From: Bacteroidota bacterium
GTDB taxonomy: Bacteria; Bacteroidota; Ignavibacteria; UBA10030; UBA8401
DNA length: 61,697 nt
NCBI GenBank assembly: GCA_021796275.1
Contig: JAJYOI010000006.1
Location: 1-61,697 of the forward strand
Reading direction: 5' to 3'
Every line of letters starts with the position of its first letter. The first letter of the stretch is position 1. Shown piece by piece: positions 35,736 to 45,685 of the stretch. Both the position numbers and the translations under genes were made by a program. The notes beneath the pieces are model-generated. The model was given only the letters and a program-made list of their open reading frames with translations. It did not search any database and was not told the origin of the DNA.

Positions 35736-36511
35736 CTATCCTTGTTTTCGATGAACGAGCGAGATGGAAGCTTGTGCCGTCGGCATGAGAATGATTTCCT
35801 GTATATTGACATGCGGTGAACGGGTCGCACAATAGAGCACGGCGTCTGCAATATCATCTGCATTTAACGGCGTCATGCCGGCATAGGTTGCATCGGCGCG
35901 CTGCACATCACCGTGAAACCGCACAATACTGAATTCCGTTTCTACTAAACCGGGGTCAATTGTCGAAACGCGCAGCGGCGTTCCAAGCAAATCCATGCGC
36001 AACCCTTCCGTCAGTGCAGCCACGGCATGTTTCGTTGCGCAATAAACATTTCCTTTCGGGTACACCCAATGTCCCGCCGCCGATCCGATATTAATGATAT
36101 GACCTTCGCCGCGATCAATCATTCCGGGAATTACACCGCGGCTGACGTAGAGCAATCCTTTAATATTCGTATCAATCATTTCCTCCCAATCGTCAACGCG
36201 CCCTTGCTGCAAAGGCTCCATGCCGCGGGCAAGTCCCGCATTGTTTAACAGAACAGAAATATTTTTCCATTCTTGCGGAAGCTCGTTCAGGGCGGCTTCC
36301 ACTTCAGAAAATTTCCGCACGTCAAGTTTAACGGTATGGACCTTGACTTGGTATTTATTGCGAAGCTTTTGCGCATAATCTTCAAGCCTGTCCATCCGCC
36401 GCGCGGCGAGCAAAAGATCGGCGCCGTGCTGCGCGAACTGATGTGCACATGCAGCGCCAATTCCGCTTGATGCGCCGGTAACAAAAACAATTTTTTTCTT
36501 CAATGAATACA
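35736..36511 (-). CDS. Short-chain dehydrogenase/reductase
   Basis: FVTGASSGIGAACA, LNNAGLARG, YCATKHAVAALTEGLR. Confidence 0.9.
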
Positions 36512-36550
36512 TAAATAATGCCTTGTCATCGTGCCATGAATTTTTCGTGT

Positions 36551-37657
36551 TTACTTTTCGCTTCGGTATGCAATGCCAAATGGTACATATCGCACCGTAA
36601 GTCCCGCAATGTACTGATTTCCCATTCCCATGCTGCAAAAAACCCCCAGCGAAATTCCGGCAAGGTTCAGAACTCCCGGGTAGATATTGACCTTTACTTT
36701 TTCGTTGATCTTATCGGAGAGAATTAATGACGCAAGCAATGAATTATCGCGGTCGTAAAAGACGCCGGCGATCCAGCCGAGCTCAGCAGTGATGGTGCGC
36801 GTTCCGTTGCGCGAATCAACTTCGCGCAATTCTTTCGACACAAACCCGCCGCTGACTGTAATGCTGCGTCCATTCCCGCGCTCAAAAGAAAGTCCGAGCA
36901 TTCCGTTATCGCCGAAGTAGTAGAACAAACTTGTGCGCGCAAAAAAAGGAAGCGGGTATTTCATAACAAAATTCTGCCCTTGATTTTCCACCGTACCGAA
37001 TGTCGGGTTATACGACGGCTGTCCATCCCACTCTGTTAAATGAAGTGTACGGCTGAAAAATTCGCACACGCTCTCTGAAGTGAACAAGGCAACACCGCCA
37101 ATATCGAAAATCCAGATATCGGCAATCGGATCAACATTCGGTCCGACAAACGCGCCGTTCTCAACCGCTTCATTCACGAAATGGTACGCCGCAATGGTAA
37201 CGCCCGTCCACAGGCTCGGATACGGTACATCGTGATACCGAAACCACTCAAGCGTCGCGCGCGATGTCATGCCGCCGCCGATAAGATGCAGCGTATAATT
37301 AGGCCAGTACTGCGCCTTCGTGATGGACAAACTCGTTGGGAAAACTTCCTGCCCCAAAAATCTGCCCCAGCCAAATTTTGTAATTTGCGGAATTGGATTG
37401 GCGATATTGCGCCAGACGTTCGCTGCTCCCACATCCATTGAAAGCGACGAAAGAGTGCGCGAATGCGCGCTCACCTGCAACACATCAAAGCCGCCGTTGA
37501 TGACGAGCGATAACGGATTGTAGGTCGCTTCGGAACCATACTCGCGTCCATGATAAAAATATGCAGGCGATGTTTGGCTGAAAGAAACAACATTGCCACA
37601 GCAAAATAAAATGATCACCAAAAGAATTTTCCGCTTGATCTGAGACTGCCGGTTCAT
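36551..37657 (-). CDS. Secreted/outer-membrane beta-barrel-like hypothetical protein
   Basis: N-terminal signal sequence and aromatic-terminated beta-rich C-terminus. Confidence 0.5.
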   Translation of the reverse strand: MNRQSQIKRKILLVIILFCCGNVVSFSQTSPAYFYHGREYGSEATYNPLSLVINGGFDVLQVSAHSRTLSSLSMDVGAANVWRNIANPIPQITKFGWGRFLGQEVFPTSLSITKAQYWPNYTLHLIGGGMTSRATLEWFRYHDVPYPSLWTGVTIAAYHFVNEAVENGAFVGPNVDPIADIWIFDIGGVALFTSESVCEFFSRTLHLTEWDGQPSYNPTFGTVENQGQNFVMKYPLPFFARTSLFYYFGDNGMLGLSFERGNGRSITVSGGFVSKELREVDSRNGTRTITAELGWIAGVFYDRDNSLLASLILSDKINEKVKVNIYPGVLNLAGISLGVFCSMGMGNQYIAGLTVRYVPFGIAYRSEK

Positions 37658-38340
37658 TGCTCTCCTGATTGTGAATCCCCTTGGGAAAGATCAAGCATGT
37701 CCATATCGGAATTTTTCAAATAGGGGATAAGATGCGGGTCCTCAAGGCGCGAAAGGCGTTTGACAATTTCAGCAACGCGCTTTCCATTGTGAATGCAGAT
37801 CTCCAATTCCTTTCGCACATCGGCGATAGGTTGATTATCGCCTTTCCGCTGGATCACTTGCAGCGTCAGCATCATAATGCCGAGAGGATTATTGATTTCG
37901 TGGCCAAGAGTAACAGCAAGCTCAGTGATCGCCTTTTGATGCTGAAGTGCCACCAATTCTTTTTGCAGGGCGTTGATACGCAAACCGGCTTTAATACGTG
38001 TAAGCAAATCTTTGTCGTTGAACGGTTTTGTTAAATAATCATCCGCGCCGGTTTCAATTCCTTCAATGCGGTCATCTTGAGTATCTTTTGCTGTGAGGAG
38101 AATGAAATAGGCGTAGCGCAATTGCTCGTCATTTTTGACTTTTTTGCAAAATTCCAGTCCGTCCATTTTCGGCATCATCCAATCCGATACAATAAGATCG
38201 GGCATTTCGGATTTTGCTTTTTGCCAGCCGTCTTCACCGTGCTCTGCAAGAATAACCTCATATCCGTGCGTGGTTAATCGCTTTTGCAGAATGATCCGGA
38301 TATAATTATCATCATCAACGACAAGAATTTTTTCTGCCAT
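37654..38340 (-). CDS. Response regulator with C-terminal HisKA-like domain, no ATPase domain
   Basis: ILVVDDDNYIR receiver; TLGHEINNPLGIMMLTL H-box, ends before any HATPase. Confidence 0.75.
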   Translation of the reverse strand: MAEKILVVDDDNYIRIILQKRLTTHGYEVILAEHGEDGWQKAKSEMPDLIVSDWMMPKMDGLEFCKKVKNDEQLRYAYFILLTAKDTQDDRIEGIETGADDYLTKPFNDKDLLTRIKAGLRINALQKELVALQHQKAITELAVTLGHEINNPLGIMMLTLQVIQRKGDNQPIADVRKELEICIHNGKRVAEIVKRLSRLEDPHLIPYLKNSDMDMLDLSQGDSQSGEQ

Positions 38341-38354
38341 GAGATTCTCTTTTG

Positions 38355-40052
38355 TTAGCGGAGTTCACGTGGGAGTTTCGGTTCAGCAAAAATTACTTTT
38401 TCACGTTCCATTGTAACGGTTCCGGCGGGCGCACCGCGCGGTTTACGCACAAATTTTTTTTCCGCCATTGCCACCGGAACCATCGAAGCATTTTTCATCT
38501 TGCTGTAGTACGCGGCGATTGATGCCGCCTGCTGAATTGCCGTTTTGGAGATTTCACCGTGCCCGGTTCCTGCGCGCAACACAACATGCGAGCCGCTTGA
38601 GCCGCGGCAGTGAAACCACAGATCGTTCGGCTTCGCATATTTCATTGTGAGCAAATCATTGTTCTCGCTGCTTTTTCCTGCGAGCACTTGAAAACCGCCG
38701 TCCACAGTAAATATCCGAAACGGCGGCAGCGGCTCGCTAGCTTTCTCCGTCATTCCGATGATCTCTTTCAAATCCGCAGCATGTGCATGCGTAAATTGCT
38801 TTAGTAATTCTTTTGATTGAATCTCTTCCACTTCAGCAAGAAGCGATCGCACAAGCGCGGCGTGGCGAAGAAGATACTTCAGCCGTTGATCGGCTTCTTC
38901 GTTTGCTGCGCGCGCTTTTTTTGCTTTGTCGAAATAATGTTCCGCGTTGCGAACCGGCGAAAGCGACGGATCAAGAATAATCTTCATTTCTCCGGAGCGA
39001 GTAATTGAATCATCGAGGGTGATTTCCTTCGCTCCTTTTCGAATTGCAGTCAAATGCAACATTAACAATTTCCCGAACAATTCATAATCCGAAGCGCGGT
39101 CGTGAGCATCATGCTCTTCTTTAATTTTTTCAAGAATGCGTTCAGATTTCTTTAACTCGTTCTCAAGGCGGGAAACAAGTCCGGCCTTTTCCTTCAAAAG
39201 CGATACCGCGCGGTTTGATTCGCTCACAAATCTTCGGATCGCTTCGTTCAAATCATCAAATGGCCGAACATCATAATTTTCAAACGACCGGAGCGGAATC
39301 AGCGACAAACATACCGGTGTTCCGTCTTCGTAATACACACGCGGATGCACCTCGTCCGAAAATGTTGTCAATGTGCGAAGTAGGATTCCGGTCGTCGTTA
39401 TCAATTTTTTCAACTCACGGTCGGTAACGATATCCATCGAAACCGAAGGAAGCAGTTCGGTTCGAAACAGCGCTTCTTTTGCAAGCAGCGTTCCAAGCGT
39501 GGGAACGGTTTTCTTCAGTGCGGAAAGAATTGTGGTTTCACCGCTTGAGCGCATCGCATCCAAAAATCGTGTTTCTTCATATCTCGCGCTGTGATCTTCG
39601 CCGGAAAGAAATTTATAAAATTGCGGGCGTGTCGTTCCGATACTTTCCTTCTTTCTCAAAAACGCATCGACTACTCGCGCCTCGCCGCCGTCTGTTCGGG
39701 CGCAAAGAACTGCATTCGCGCGTGCGCCAAACATATCGATGAACAACTCGCAGCCATCGTCAATCGCAATGTTCACAATTCTGTCCGAAGCATGGCAAGA
39801 AATTTCCTTCAGACTTTTTCCTATCATCGCGGGAAAAAGGTTCACCGTGTTCTTTTTAGCACGGCTGAATTTTCTCTCAACATAAAAAAAGTTTTGTGCG
39901 GGCTCACAGGAAATTACAAACGTGGAATCGTTGTCGATTTCCACGCACAATTGATTCCGCTGCTGGGAATACACCTGCGTAATTTTTTTTCCTGCACATA
40001 GTTCGTTGAGAGCGCTGGCGATGTGGAGTAGCGTGTAGTAGTTGGAAAGCAT
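38355..40052 (-). CDS. NFACT-family (Rqc2/RqcH/FbpA-like) protein
   Basis: KYAKPNDLWFHCRGSSGSHVVLRAGTG NFACT-R motif; YTLLHIASALNELCAGKKITQVYSQ start. Confidence 0.85.
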   Translation of the reverse strand: MLSNYYTLLHIASALNELCAGKKITQVYSQQRNQLCVEIDNDSTFVISCEPAQNFFYVERKFSRAKKNTVNLFPAMIGKSLKEISCHASDRIVNIAIDDGCELFIDMFGARANAVLCARTDGGEARVVDAFLRKKESIGTTRPQFYKFLSGEDHSARYEETRFLDAMRSSGETTILSALKKTVPTLGTLLAKEALFRTELLPSVSMDIVTDRELKKLITTTGILLRTLTTFSDEVHPRVYYEDGTPVCLSLIPLRSFENYDVRPFDDLNEAIRRFVSESNRAVSLLKEKAGLVSRLENELKKSERILEKIKEEHDAHDRASDYELFGKLLMLHLTAIRKGAKEITLDDSITRSGEMKIILDPSLSPVRNAEHYFDKAKKARAANEEADQRLKYLLRHAALVRSLLAEVEEIQSKELLKQFTHAHAADLKEIIGMTEKASEPLPPFRIFTVDGGFQVLAGKSSENNDLLTMKYAKPNDLWFHCRGSSGSHVVLRAGTGHGEISKTAIQQAASIAAYYSKMKNASMVPVAMAEKKFVRKPRGAPAGTVTMEREKVIFAEPKLPRELR

Positions 40053-40215
40053 GATTTATCCACATTCTTTGCAAAAAGATACCAAAAAGCGGTGTAAAAT
40101 CAAACTTCTGCCTGTATAAGATGTGAATAACCCGGTGAATAACGGGTCAAGAAGTTTTCCTTGCCTCACCAAGCGTTTTTTCGTATTTTAAATAGAAATC
40201 GCAGAAGTTTAAGAA

Positions 40216-40246
40216 GATGGACTCCGCCTCGGAGGTGGAGTCCATC
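40216..40246. repeat. Long hairpin GATGGACTCCGCCTC/GGAGGTGGAGTCCATC upstream of yicC
   Basis: About 15-bp stem with minimal loop. Confidence 0.75.
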
Positions 40247-40272
40247 TCTCTTGTTATGGAAGAGTAAAAACA

Positions 40273-41154
40273 ATGATTCAAAGCATGACCGGTTATGGCC
40301 GCGGCGAAGCAAGCGTTGACGGTATCAGTGCCGTGGTCGAACTCCGGAGTGTCAACAGCCGTTTTTTGGAGGTGGCAACACGGCTTCCGCGGTCGCTTTC
40401 GCTCCGGGAAAACGAAATCCGGGAATTGGTCCGGTCAAAAATTCTTCGCGGAAAAATTACGCTGGCGGCAAACATGCTGGGCGATGCTTCTGCAAAGGTT
40501 CCGCTGTCGATCAATAAGGAAGCGGCAAAATCGTATTATAAACTTCTGCGCGAATTGCGCGCTGTTGTCAAGCTTCGGGAAACCGTGAAGCTTGAACACT
40601 TGCTGAGCTTCTCCGATATTTTTGAAAGTCAGGACGCAAGCGAAAGCGATGCTGCCGAGTGGAACGCGTTCACGAAAGCGCTTGCTCTTGCGATTGACAA
40701 CCTTCGTACGATGCGTGAAAAAGAAGGACATGAACTTGCAAACGATTTGGTGGCGCGCATCAACGGTATGCAAAAAAGACTTGATGTCATTGAAAAACTG
40801 TCGAAAGAACGCATCCCGGAAGAACGAACGCGGCTGCAAGAGCGCATTACCGCACTGCTCGGCGACAACTCGACGGTGAATGCCGACCGACTGGAACTTG
40901 AAATTGCCCTGCTTGCCGACAAATTGGATGTCACGGAAGAATGCGTTCGGTTTCGCAGCCACAACAAGTTTTTCCTTGAAGCACTCGAAAAAGAAGAGGG
41001 TGCAGGGCGAAAACTGAATTTTCTTATTCAGGAAATGAACCGCGAAGCGAACACCATCGGCTCAAAGTCGAACGATACAGCCATTGCGCATTCTGTGGTC
41101 GCCATTAAAGAAGAGCTGGAAAAAATCCGGGAACAAATTCAGAATATCGAATAG
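40273..41154 (+). CDS. yicC: YicC-family endoribonuclease
   Basis: MIQSMTGYGRGEA; LNFLIQEMNREANTIGSKSND. Confidence 0.93.
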   Translation: MIQSMTGYGRGEASVDGISAVVELRSVNSRFLEVATRLPRSLSLRENEIRELVRSKILRGKITLAANMLGDASAKVPLSINKEAAKSYYKLLRELRAVVKLRETVKLEHLLSFSDIFESQDASESDAAEWNAFTKALALAIDNLRTMREKEGHELANDLVARINGMQKRLDVIEKLSKERIPEERTRLQERITALLGDNSTVNADRLELEIALLADKLDVTEECVRFRSHNKFFLEALEKEEGAGRKLNFLIQEMNREANTIGSKSNDTAIAHSVVAIKEELEKIREQIQNIE

Positions 41155-41178
41155 AAAGCAGGCTCGCCTCCACACGTT

Positions 41179-41745
41179 ATGAGCCGTCCAAAACTGATCG
41201 TCATTTCTGCGCCAAGCGGCGGAGGAAAAACAACAATTGTCAAAGAGATTCTCACGCGTCATCCTGAATTTCAATTTTCAGTGTCGGGAACAACGCGGCC
41301 GATGCGTACCGGCGAAGTTGACGGCGTTGATTATTTCTTCCTGACAAAAGAAGAGTTCGAGCGTTTGATTCAACGCGGCGAATTGGCCGAACATGAATTG
41401 ATCTACGGAAATTATTACGGGACGCTGAAACGCGAAGTTGACCGTGCCTTGCTCGGCAACAAAACGATGGTGTTCGATGTTGATGTGAAAGGCGGACTTT
41501 CTATCAAGCGGTTATATAACAACAGCGCCGTTCTGATTTTTATCGAACCGCCGAGCATCACGGTTCTGGAGCAGCGGCTGCGGAACCGGAAGACAGAAGA
41601 CGAAGAAACATTTCGTAAACGGATGGAACGCGTGGCGCTGGAGCTGGAAACAGGAAAGCGGTTTGATTTTCGCGTTGTCAACAATACGTTGCCGCGCGCA
41701 ACTGACGAAGTTGATGAAATTATAAAAAAACAAATTCAATCATAA
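41179..41745 (+). CDS. gmk: Guanylate kinase
   Basis: SAPSGGGKTTIVKEIL; SGTTRPMRTGEVDGVDYFF. Confidence 0.95.
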   Translation: MSRPKLIVISAPSGGGKTTIVKEILTRHPEFQFSVSGTTRPMRTGEVDGVDYFFLTKEEFERLIQRGELAEHELIYGNYYGTLKREVDRALLGNKTMVFDVDVKGGLSIKRLYNNSAVLIFIEPPSITVLEQRLRNRKTEDEETFRKRMERVALELETGKRFDFRVVNNTLPRATDEVDEIIKKQIQS

Positions 41746-41756
41746 ACGAGGCACGC

Positions 41757-42074
41757 ATGGCAATCAAGTCACTTGAAATAACGACGCTTGAATCTAAAGC
41801 GGCAAATGTGTACGAGGCAATTGTTGTCTTGTCAAAACGGGCGCGTCAAATTAACGAGGAAATCAAGTTGGAGTTCAACCAACGCCTCGAGACTATCGTG
41901 ACGCTTCCTGTCGAAAGCACGAACGAAGACGAAGAGACGGAGATGAATCCGGATCAACTGCGCATCAGCTTGGAATTCGAGAAGCATCCGAAGCCGACCG
42001 AAACTGCCATTGACGAGCTGTTGAACGACAAGCTCGAATTCCGTTACAAAGAACCGGAAGATGAAAAAGAGTAG
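41757..42074 (+). CDS. rpoZ: RNA polymerase omega subunit-like
   Basis: Position between gmk and coaBC; NVYEAIVVLSKRARQINEEIK. Confidence 0.8.
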   Translation: MAIKSLEITTLESKAANVYEAIVVLSKRARQINEEIKLEFNQRLETIVTLPVESTNEDEETEMNPDQLRISLEFEKHPKPTETAIDELLNDKLEFRYKEPEDEKE

Positions 42075-42208
42075 TTCCCCGTAACTTCTCATCATTCCTT
42101 CACACTATATTTTTCAAACAGTAACCCTGCATGCCGAACGGCGTTGCAGGGTTCTTCATCATTGAATATTCGCCGCAGCACAAACGGCATAATATTCTGG
42201 AAGTGAAC

Positions 42209-43459
42209 ATGGCGCAGAAGACGACAGAAAGAAAAATACTCGTGGGAATCAGCGGGGGAATTTCTGTTTACAAAATGTGCACTGTGGTGCGCCTGTTAAA
42301 AAAATCGGGGGCTCGCGTGCGCGTTGTGATGACACGCTCTGCAACACAGTTTGTCACCCCGCTCACTTTTTCAACCCTTTCACAAGAAGAAGTAAGTGTG
42401 TCGCTCTGGCCCGGCGATGCACATTCTTCTACCGATCTCGGCGTCAAACACATTGATCTCGGCTTATGGGCTGACGCGATGGTGATCGCGCCTGCAACGG
42501 CAAATACCATCTCAAAAATTGCCTACGGTATGGCTGACGACATTCTTACGTCCACGGTTCTCGCTCTGCGATGCCCGCTTATTATTGCACCGGCAATGGA
42601 TGTTGATATGTATCTGAATTCTGCTACGCAGAAAAATTTGTCAGCACTGCGCGAACGCGGATATTTCATTCTCCCGCCGGACGAAGGGGAATTAGCGAGC
42701 GGACTTGTCGGACCGGGGCGGCTTCCCGAGCCGGAAAAAATAGTTTCGTTTGTCGAAGAAGTGTTGAAGAAAATTCCGCGCGATTTAACTGAAAAAAAAA
42801 TTCTTATTACAGCCGGACCGACATACGAACCGATTGACCCGGTACGATTCATCGGAAACCGTTCATCCGGCAAAATGGGATTTGCGCTCGCAAACGCGGC
42901 CGCATTGCGCGGCGCAGAAGTTACACTGATTGCCGGACCTGTTTCTTTGCAAACGCCGAAAAATGTCAATCGCATCAATGTAGAAACCGCAGAAGAAATG
43001 AAGCGCGCTGTACTCTCTCATTCGAAAAAAGCCGACGCCGTCATTATGGCAGCTGCAATTGCCGATTATACGCCCGCACATCCGGCAGCTCAGAAAATCA
43101 AAAAAAGCGGTGAGGCACAAAAAGGTTTGACGCTTGAAATGAAAGAAACGACAGATATTTTGAAAGAACTCGGAGCGCAACACAACGGCGCCCTGCTTGT
43201 CGGCTTTGCATTAGAAACGAATAACGAAATAAAAAATGCTATGGAGAAACTTCGCTCAAAAAATCTCGACTATATTGTTCTCAACAGCACACGGAATGAA
43301 GGCGCAGCGTTCGGCAGCGACACAAATATTGTGACGATCATCGGAAAAAACGGAGCGAAAGAAAAGCTGCCCAAAATGCCGAAGTTCGATGTTGCAACGG
43401 AAATTTTGCATCGCATCAGTAAAAAACTTGCGGCGAAATCAAAGAAGACAGCACGGTAA
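42209..43459 (+). CDS. coaBC: Bifunctional phosphopantothenoylcysteine decarboxylase/synthase
   Basis: ILVGISGGISVYK; APAMDVDMY; ITAGPTYEPIDPVRFIGNRSSGKMGFALA. Confidence 0.95.
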   Translation: MAQKTTERKILVGISGGISVYKMCTVVRLLKKSGARVRVVMTRSATQFVTPLTFSTLSQEEVSVSLWPGDAHSSTDLGVKHIDLGLWADAMVIAPATANTISKIAYGMADDILTSTVLALRCPLIIAPAMDVDMYLNSATQKNLSALRERGYFILPPDEGELASGLVGPGRLPEPEKIVSFVEEVLKKIPRDLTEKKILITAGPTYEPIDPVRFIGNRSSGKMGFALANAAALRGAEVTLIAGPVSLQTPKNVNRINVETAEEMKRAVLSHSKKADAVIMAAAIADYTPAHPAAQKIKKSGEAQKGLTLEMKETTDILKELGAQHNGALLVGFALETNNEIKNAMEKLRSKNLDYIVLNSTRNEGAAFGSDTNIVTIIGKNGAKEKLPKMPKFDVATEILHRISKKLAAKSKKTAR

Positions 43460-43473
43460 AAATTTCAGCATTC

Positions 43474-44205
43474 ATGTCCGATCAGAAAAGTTCAGAAGTT
43501 TACCAAGTTCTTTCTAACATTCAGAAATTCTTTATGCAGGAAACAGATCTTTTCGGCAACGTCATTTATCCTTCAGAATCGGGAAAAGGAAAAAAGACAA
43601 GCGAACCATCGGGCGCGGAATATCCGAATGAACCATGGACGTCTGCAGGAACACTTGACAATTTGAATGCCCAGATTTGTGAATGCCAGAAATGTCCACT
43701 GGGAGCAACACGCACGAAATTTGTTTTCGGCGTCGGCAATCCTCACGCCGATATCGTTCTAATCGGAGAAGCACCGGGCGCTGACGAAGATGCGCAAGGC
43801 GAGCCGTTCGTCGGCAGAGCCGGCCAACTGCTGAACAAAATTCTTGAAGCGATTCACTTTAAGCGCGAAGAAGTATTTATCTGCAATATCCTCAAATGCC
43901 GTCCGCCGAATAACCGCGACCCGCAGCCGGAAGAAGTCGAACAATGCGAGCCATATCTGTGGAAACAGCTTGAGATCATCAAACCGAAAATAATTTTGTG
44001 CCTCGGCAGAATTTCTGCGCAGACATTATTGAAAACGACCGATTCACTGACAAAGCTTCGTGAAAGAGTTCACGACTACCGCGGCATTCCGTTGATGGTA
44101 ACGTTCCATCCGGCGGCTCTTTTGAGAAATCCGAACTGGAAACGACCGACGTGGGAAGACGTGCAGAAACTGAGAAAGATGTACGACGAGATGAAAGCGC
44201 AATGA
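43474..44205 (+). CDS. Uracil-DNA glycosylase, family 4
   Basis: [60 protein letters not shown]. Confidence 0.92.
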   Translation: MSDQKSSEVYQVLSNIQKFFMQETDLFGNVIYPSESGKGKKTSEPSGAEYPNEPWTSAGTLDNLNAQICECQKCPLGATRTKFVFGVGNPHADIVLIGEAPGADEDAQGEPFVGRAGQLLNKILEAIHFKREEVFICNILKCRPPNNRDPQPEEVEQCEPYLWKQLEIIKPKIILCLGRISAQTLLKTTDSLTKLRERVHDYRGIPLMVTFHPAALLRNPNWKRPTWEDVQKLRKMYDEMKAQ

Positions 44206-45671
44206 GCAATTACGGCACACACACCAACGATGAATTCGATGTTGTTCTTGCTTATCCGGCAGAGCGGAACAATTTATTCGATCAAATGCTTCCCCTCGGA
44301 CTTGCCAGCATTGCTGCAGTGGCGGAACAACATGACTATCGTGTTAAAATTCTTGATTTCCAATTTTACAAAAACGATTTTCAGCACGACCTTCTGCGGT
44401 GGAATCCAAAAATCATCGGCATTGGCGGAACAACTCCGACCAGAAAAGAAAGCTTTCGCATTGCGAACGCGGCGAAAAATGTATTGCCTGAAGTCCCTGT
44501 TGTGTACGGCGGTGTTCACGCAACGTTTACTGCGGAAGATACTCTGCGCCATGTTTCATCTATTGACTATGTTGTTCAAGGTGAAGGCGAATACACGTTC
44601 CTTTCATTATGCCACAAGTTCGTCCGCAATACCAACCTCGACCTTACGACTCTCAACGGTCTCGCATTTCGCAGCGACGAAACAATAATCAGTAATGCGC
44701 CGGAACGCATTGATGATTTGGATGCTCTGCCAATGCCCGCACGCCATTTGTTCGAAAATGATTACAAGATGTCAATTGATTTTTTAGGACTTGACGCAGA
44801 TTTCCTGATGACGTCGCGCGGCTGCCCTGTGATGTGCACCTTTTGTTCCGCATCGCGGATGTTTCCCGGCGGCGTCCGGCTGAGGAGTATGAAGCTTGTT
44901 CAGGAAGAATTGGAATATGTACTTTCCAGAAAGCCGATACGCGCACTTAAAATTTTTGACAGCACCTTTACCGCGAACCGCGAACATGTGCTTGAATTCT
45001 GTGCAATGATCAAGCCATACAATCTTTTGTGGGAATGCGAAGTTCGCGCCGATACCGTTGACCGCGAATTACTCGCCATTATGAAAGATGCCGGCTGCTT
45101 CTATGTGGATATCGGAATGGAAACGTCGAACGAACGATTGCTGAAGAGCATCGCCAAAAAAATCACTGTGCCCCAAGTGGAAAATGTTCTGCGCTGGTGC
45201 CGGGAATTGGGAATACGAACCAAATTGTTCTTTATCTACGGACATCTCGGCGAAACATATGAAGAATGCAAGAATGACATGACATACGTGAAGAAGCACA
45301 GAAAAGAAATTAATGTGTTTGCAAATTCGGTCGGGCTGCGCGTCTATCCCGGCACATCGCTGGAGAAGAGAATGAAATCTGCGGGAATGCTTCCTGCAAA
45401 ATTCTCATGGGCGCAATTCACGCGGCCAAAAAGAAATCTTCTCTTGATGGAAATGGGGGATGTTCTTATTTTGGAACAACAGCACCTGTCGATCATCAGA
45501 CTTCTTGGCATTTCATTGCGTCTCGATTTGCAACTAACAAATCTGTCGACGGAATATGTGCGGCGCTTTTTTGTCAATCTTGTGAAAACATTGTACCGGT
45601 CAACCGTACAGCCGCTGCGCTGGGTGCGTCAGACCGCCGTACGAAGTTTTTCTACGATCCGGGTCTTTTAA
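44202..45671 (+). CDS. B12-binding radical SAM protein
   Basis: B12-binding N-terminus; CPVMCTFCSAS CxxxCxxC motif. Confidence 0.9.
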   Translation: MSNYGTHTNDEFDVVLAYPAERNNLFDQMLPLGLASIAAVAEQHDYRVKILDFQFYKNDFQHDLLRWNPKIIGIGGTTPTRKESFRIANAAKNVLPEVPVVYGGVHATFTAEDTLRHVSSIDYVVQGEGEYTFLSLCHKFVRNTNLDLTTLNGLAFRSDETIISNAPERIDDLDALPMPARHLFENDYKMSIDFLGLDADFLMTSRGCPVMCTFCSASRMFPGGVRLRSMKLVQEELEYVLSRKPIRALKIFDSTFTANREHVLEFCAMIKPYNLLWECEVRADTVDRELLAIMKDAGCFYVDIGMETSNERLLKSIAKKITVPQVENVLRWCRELGIRTKLFFIYGHLGETYEECKNDMTYVKKHRKEINVFANSVGLRVYPGTSLEKRMKSAGMLPAKFSWAQFTRPKRNLLLMEMGDVLILEQQHLSIIRLLGISLRLDLQLTNLSTEYVRRFFVNLVKTLYRSTVQPLRWVRQTAVRSFSTIRVF

Positions 45672-45685
45672 AATCTGAGTTGCGT

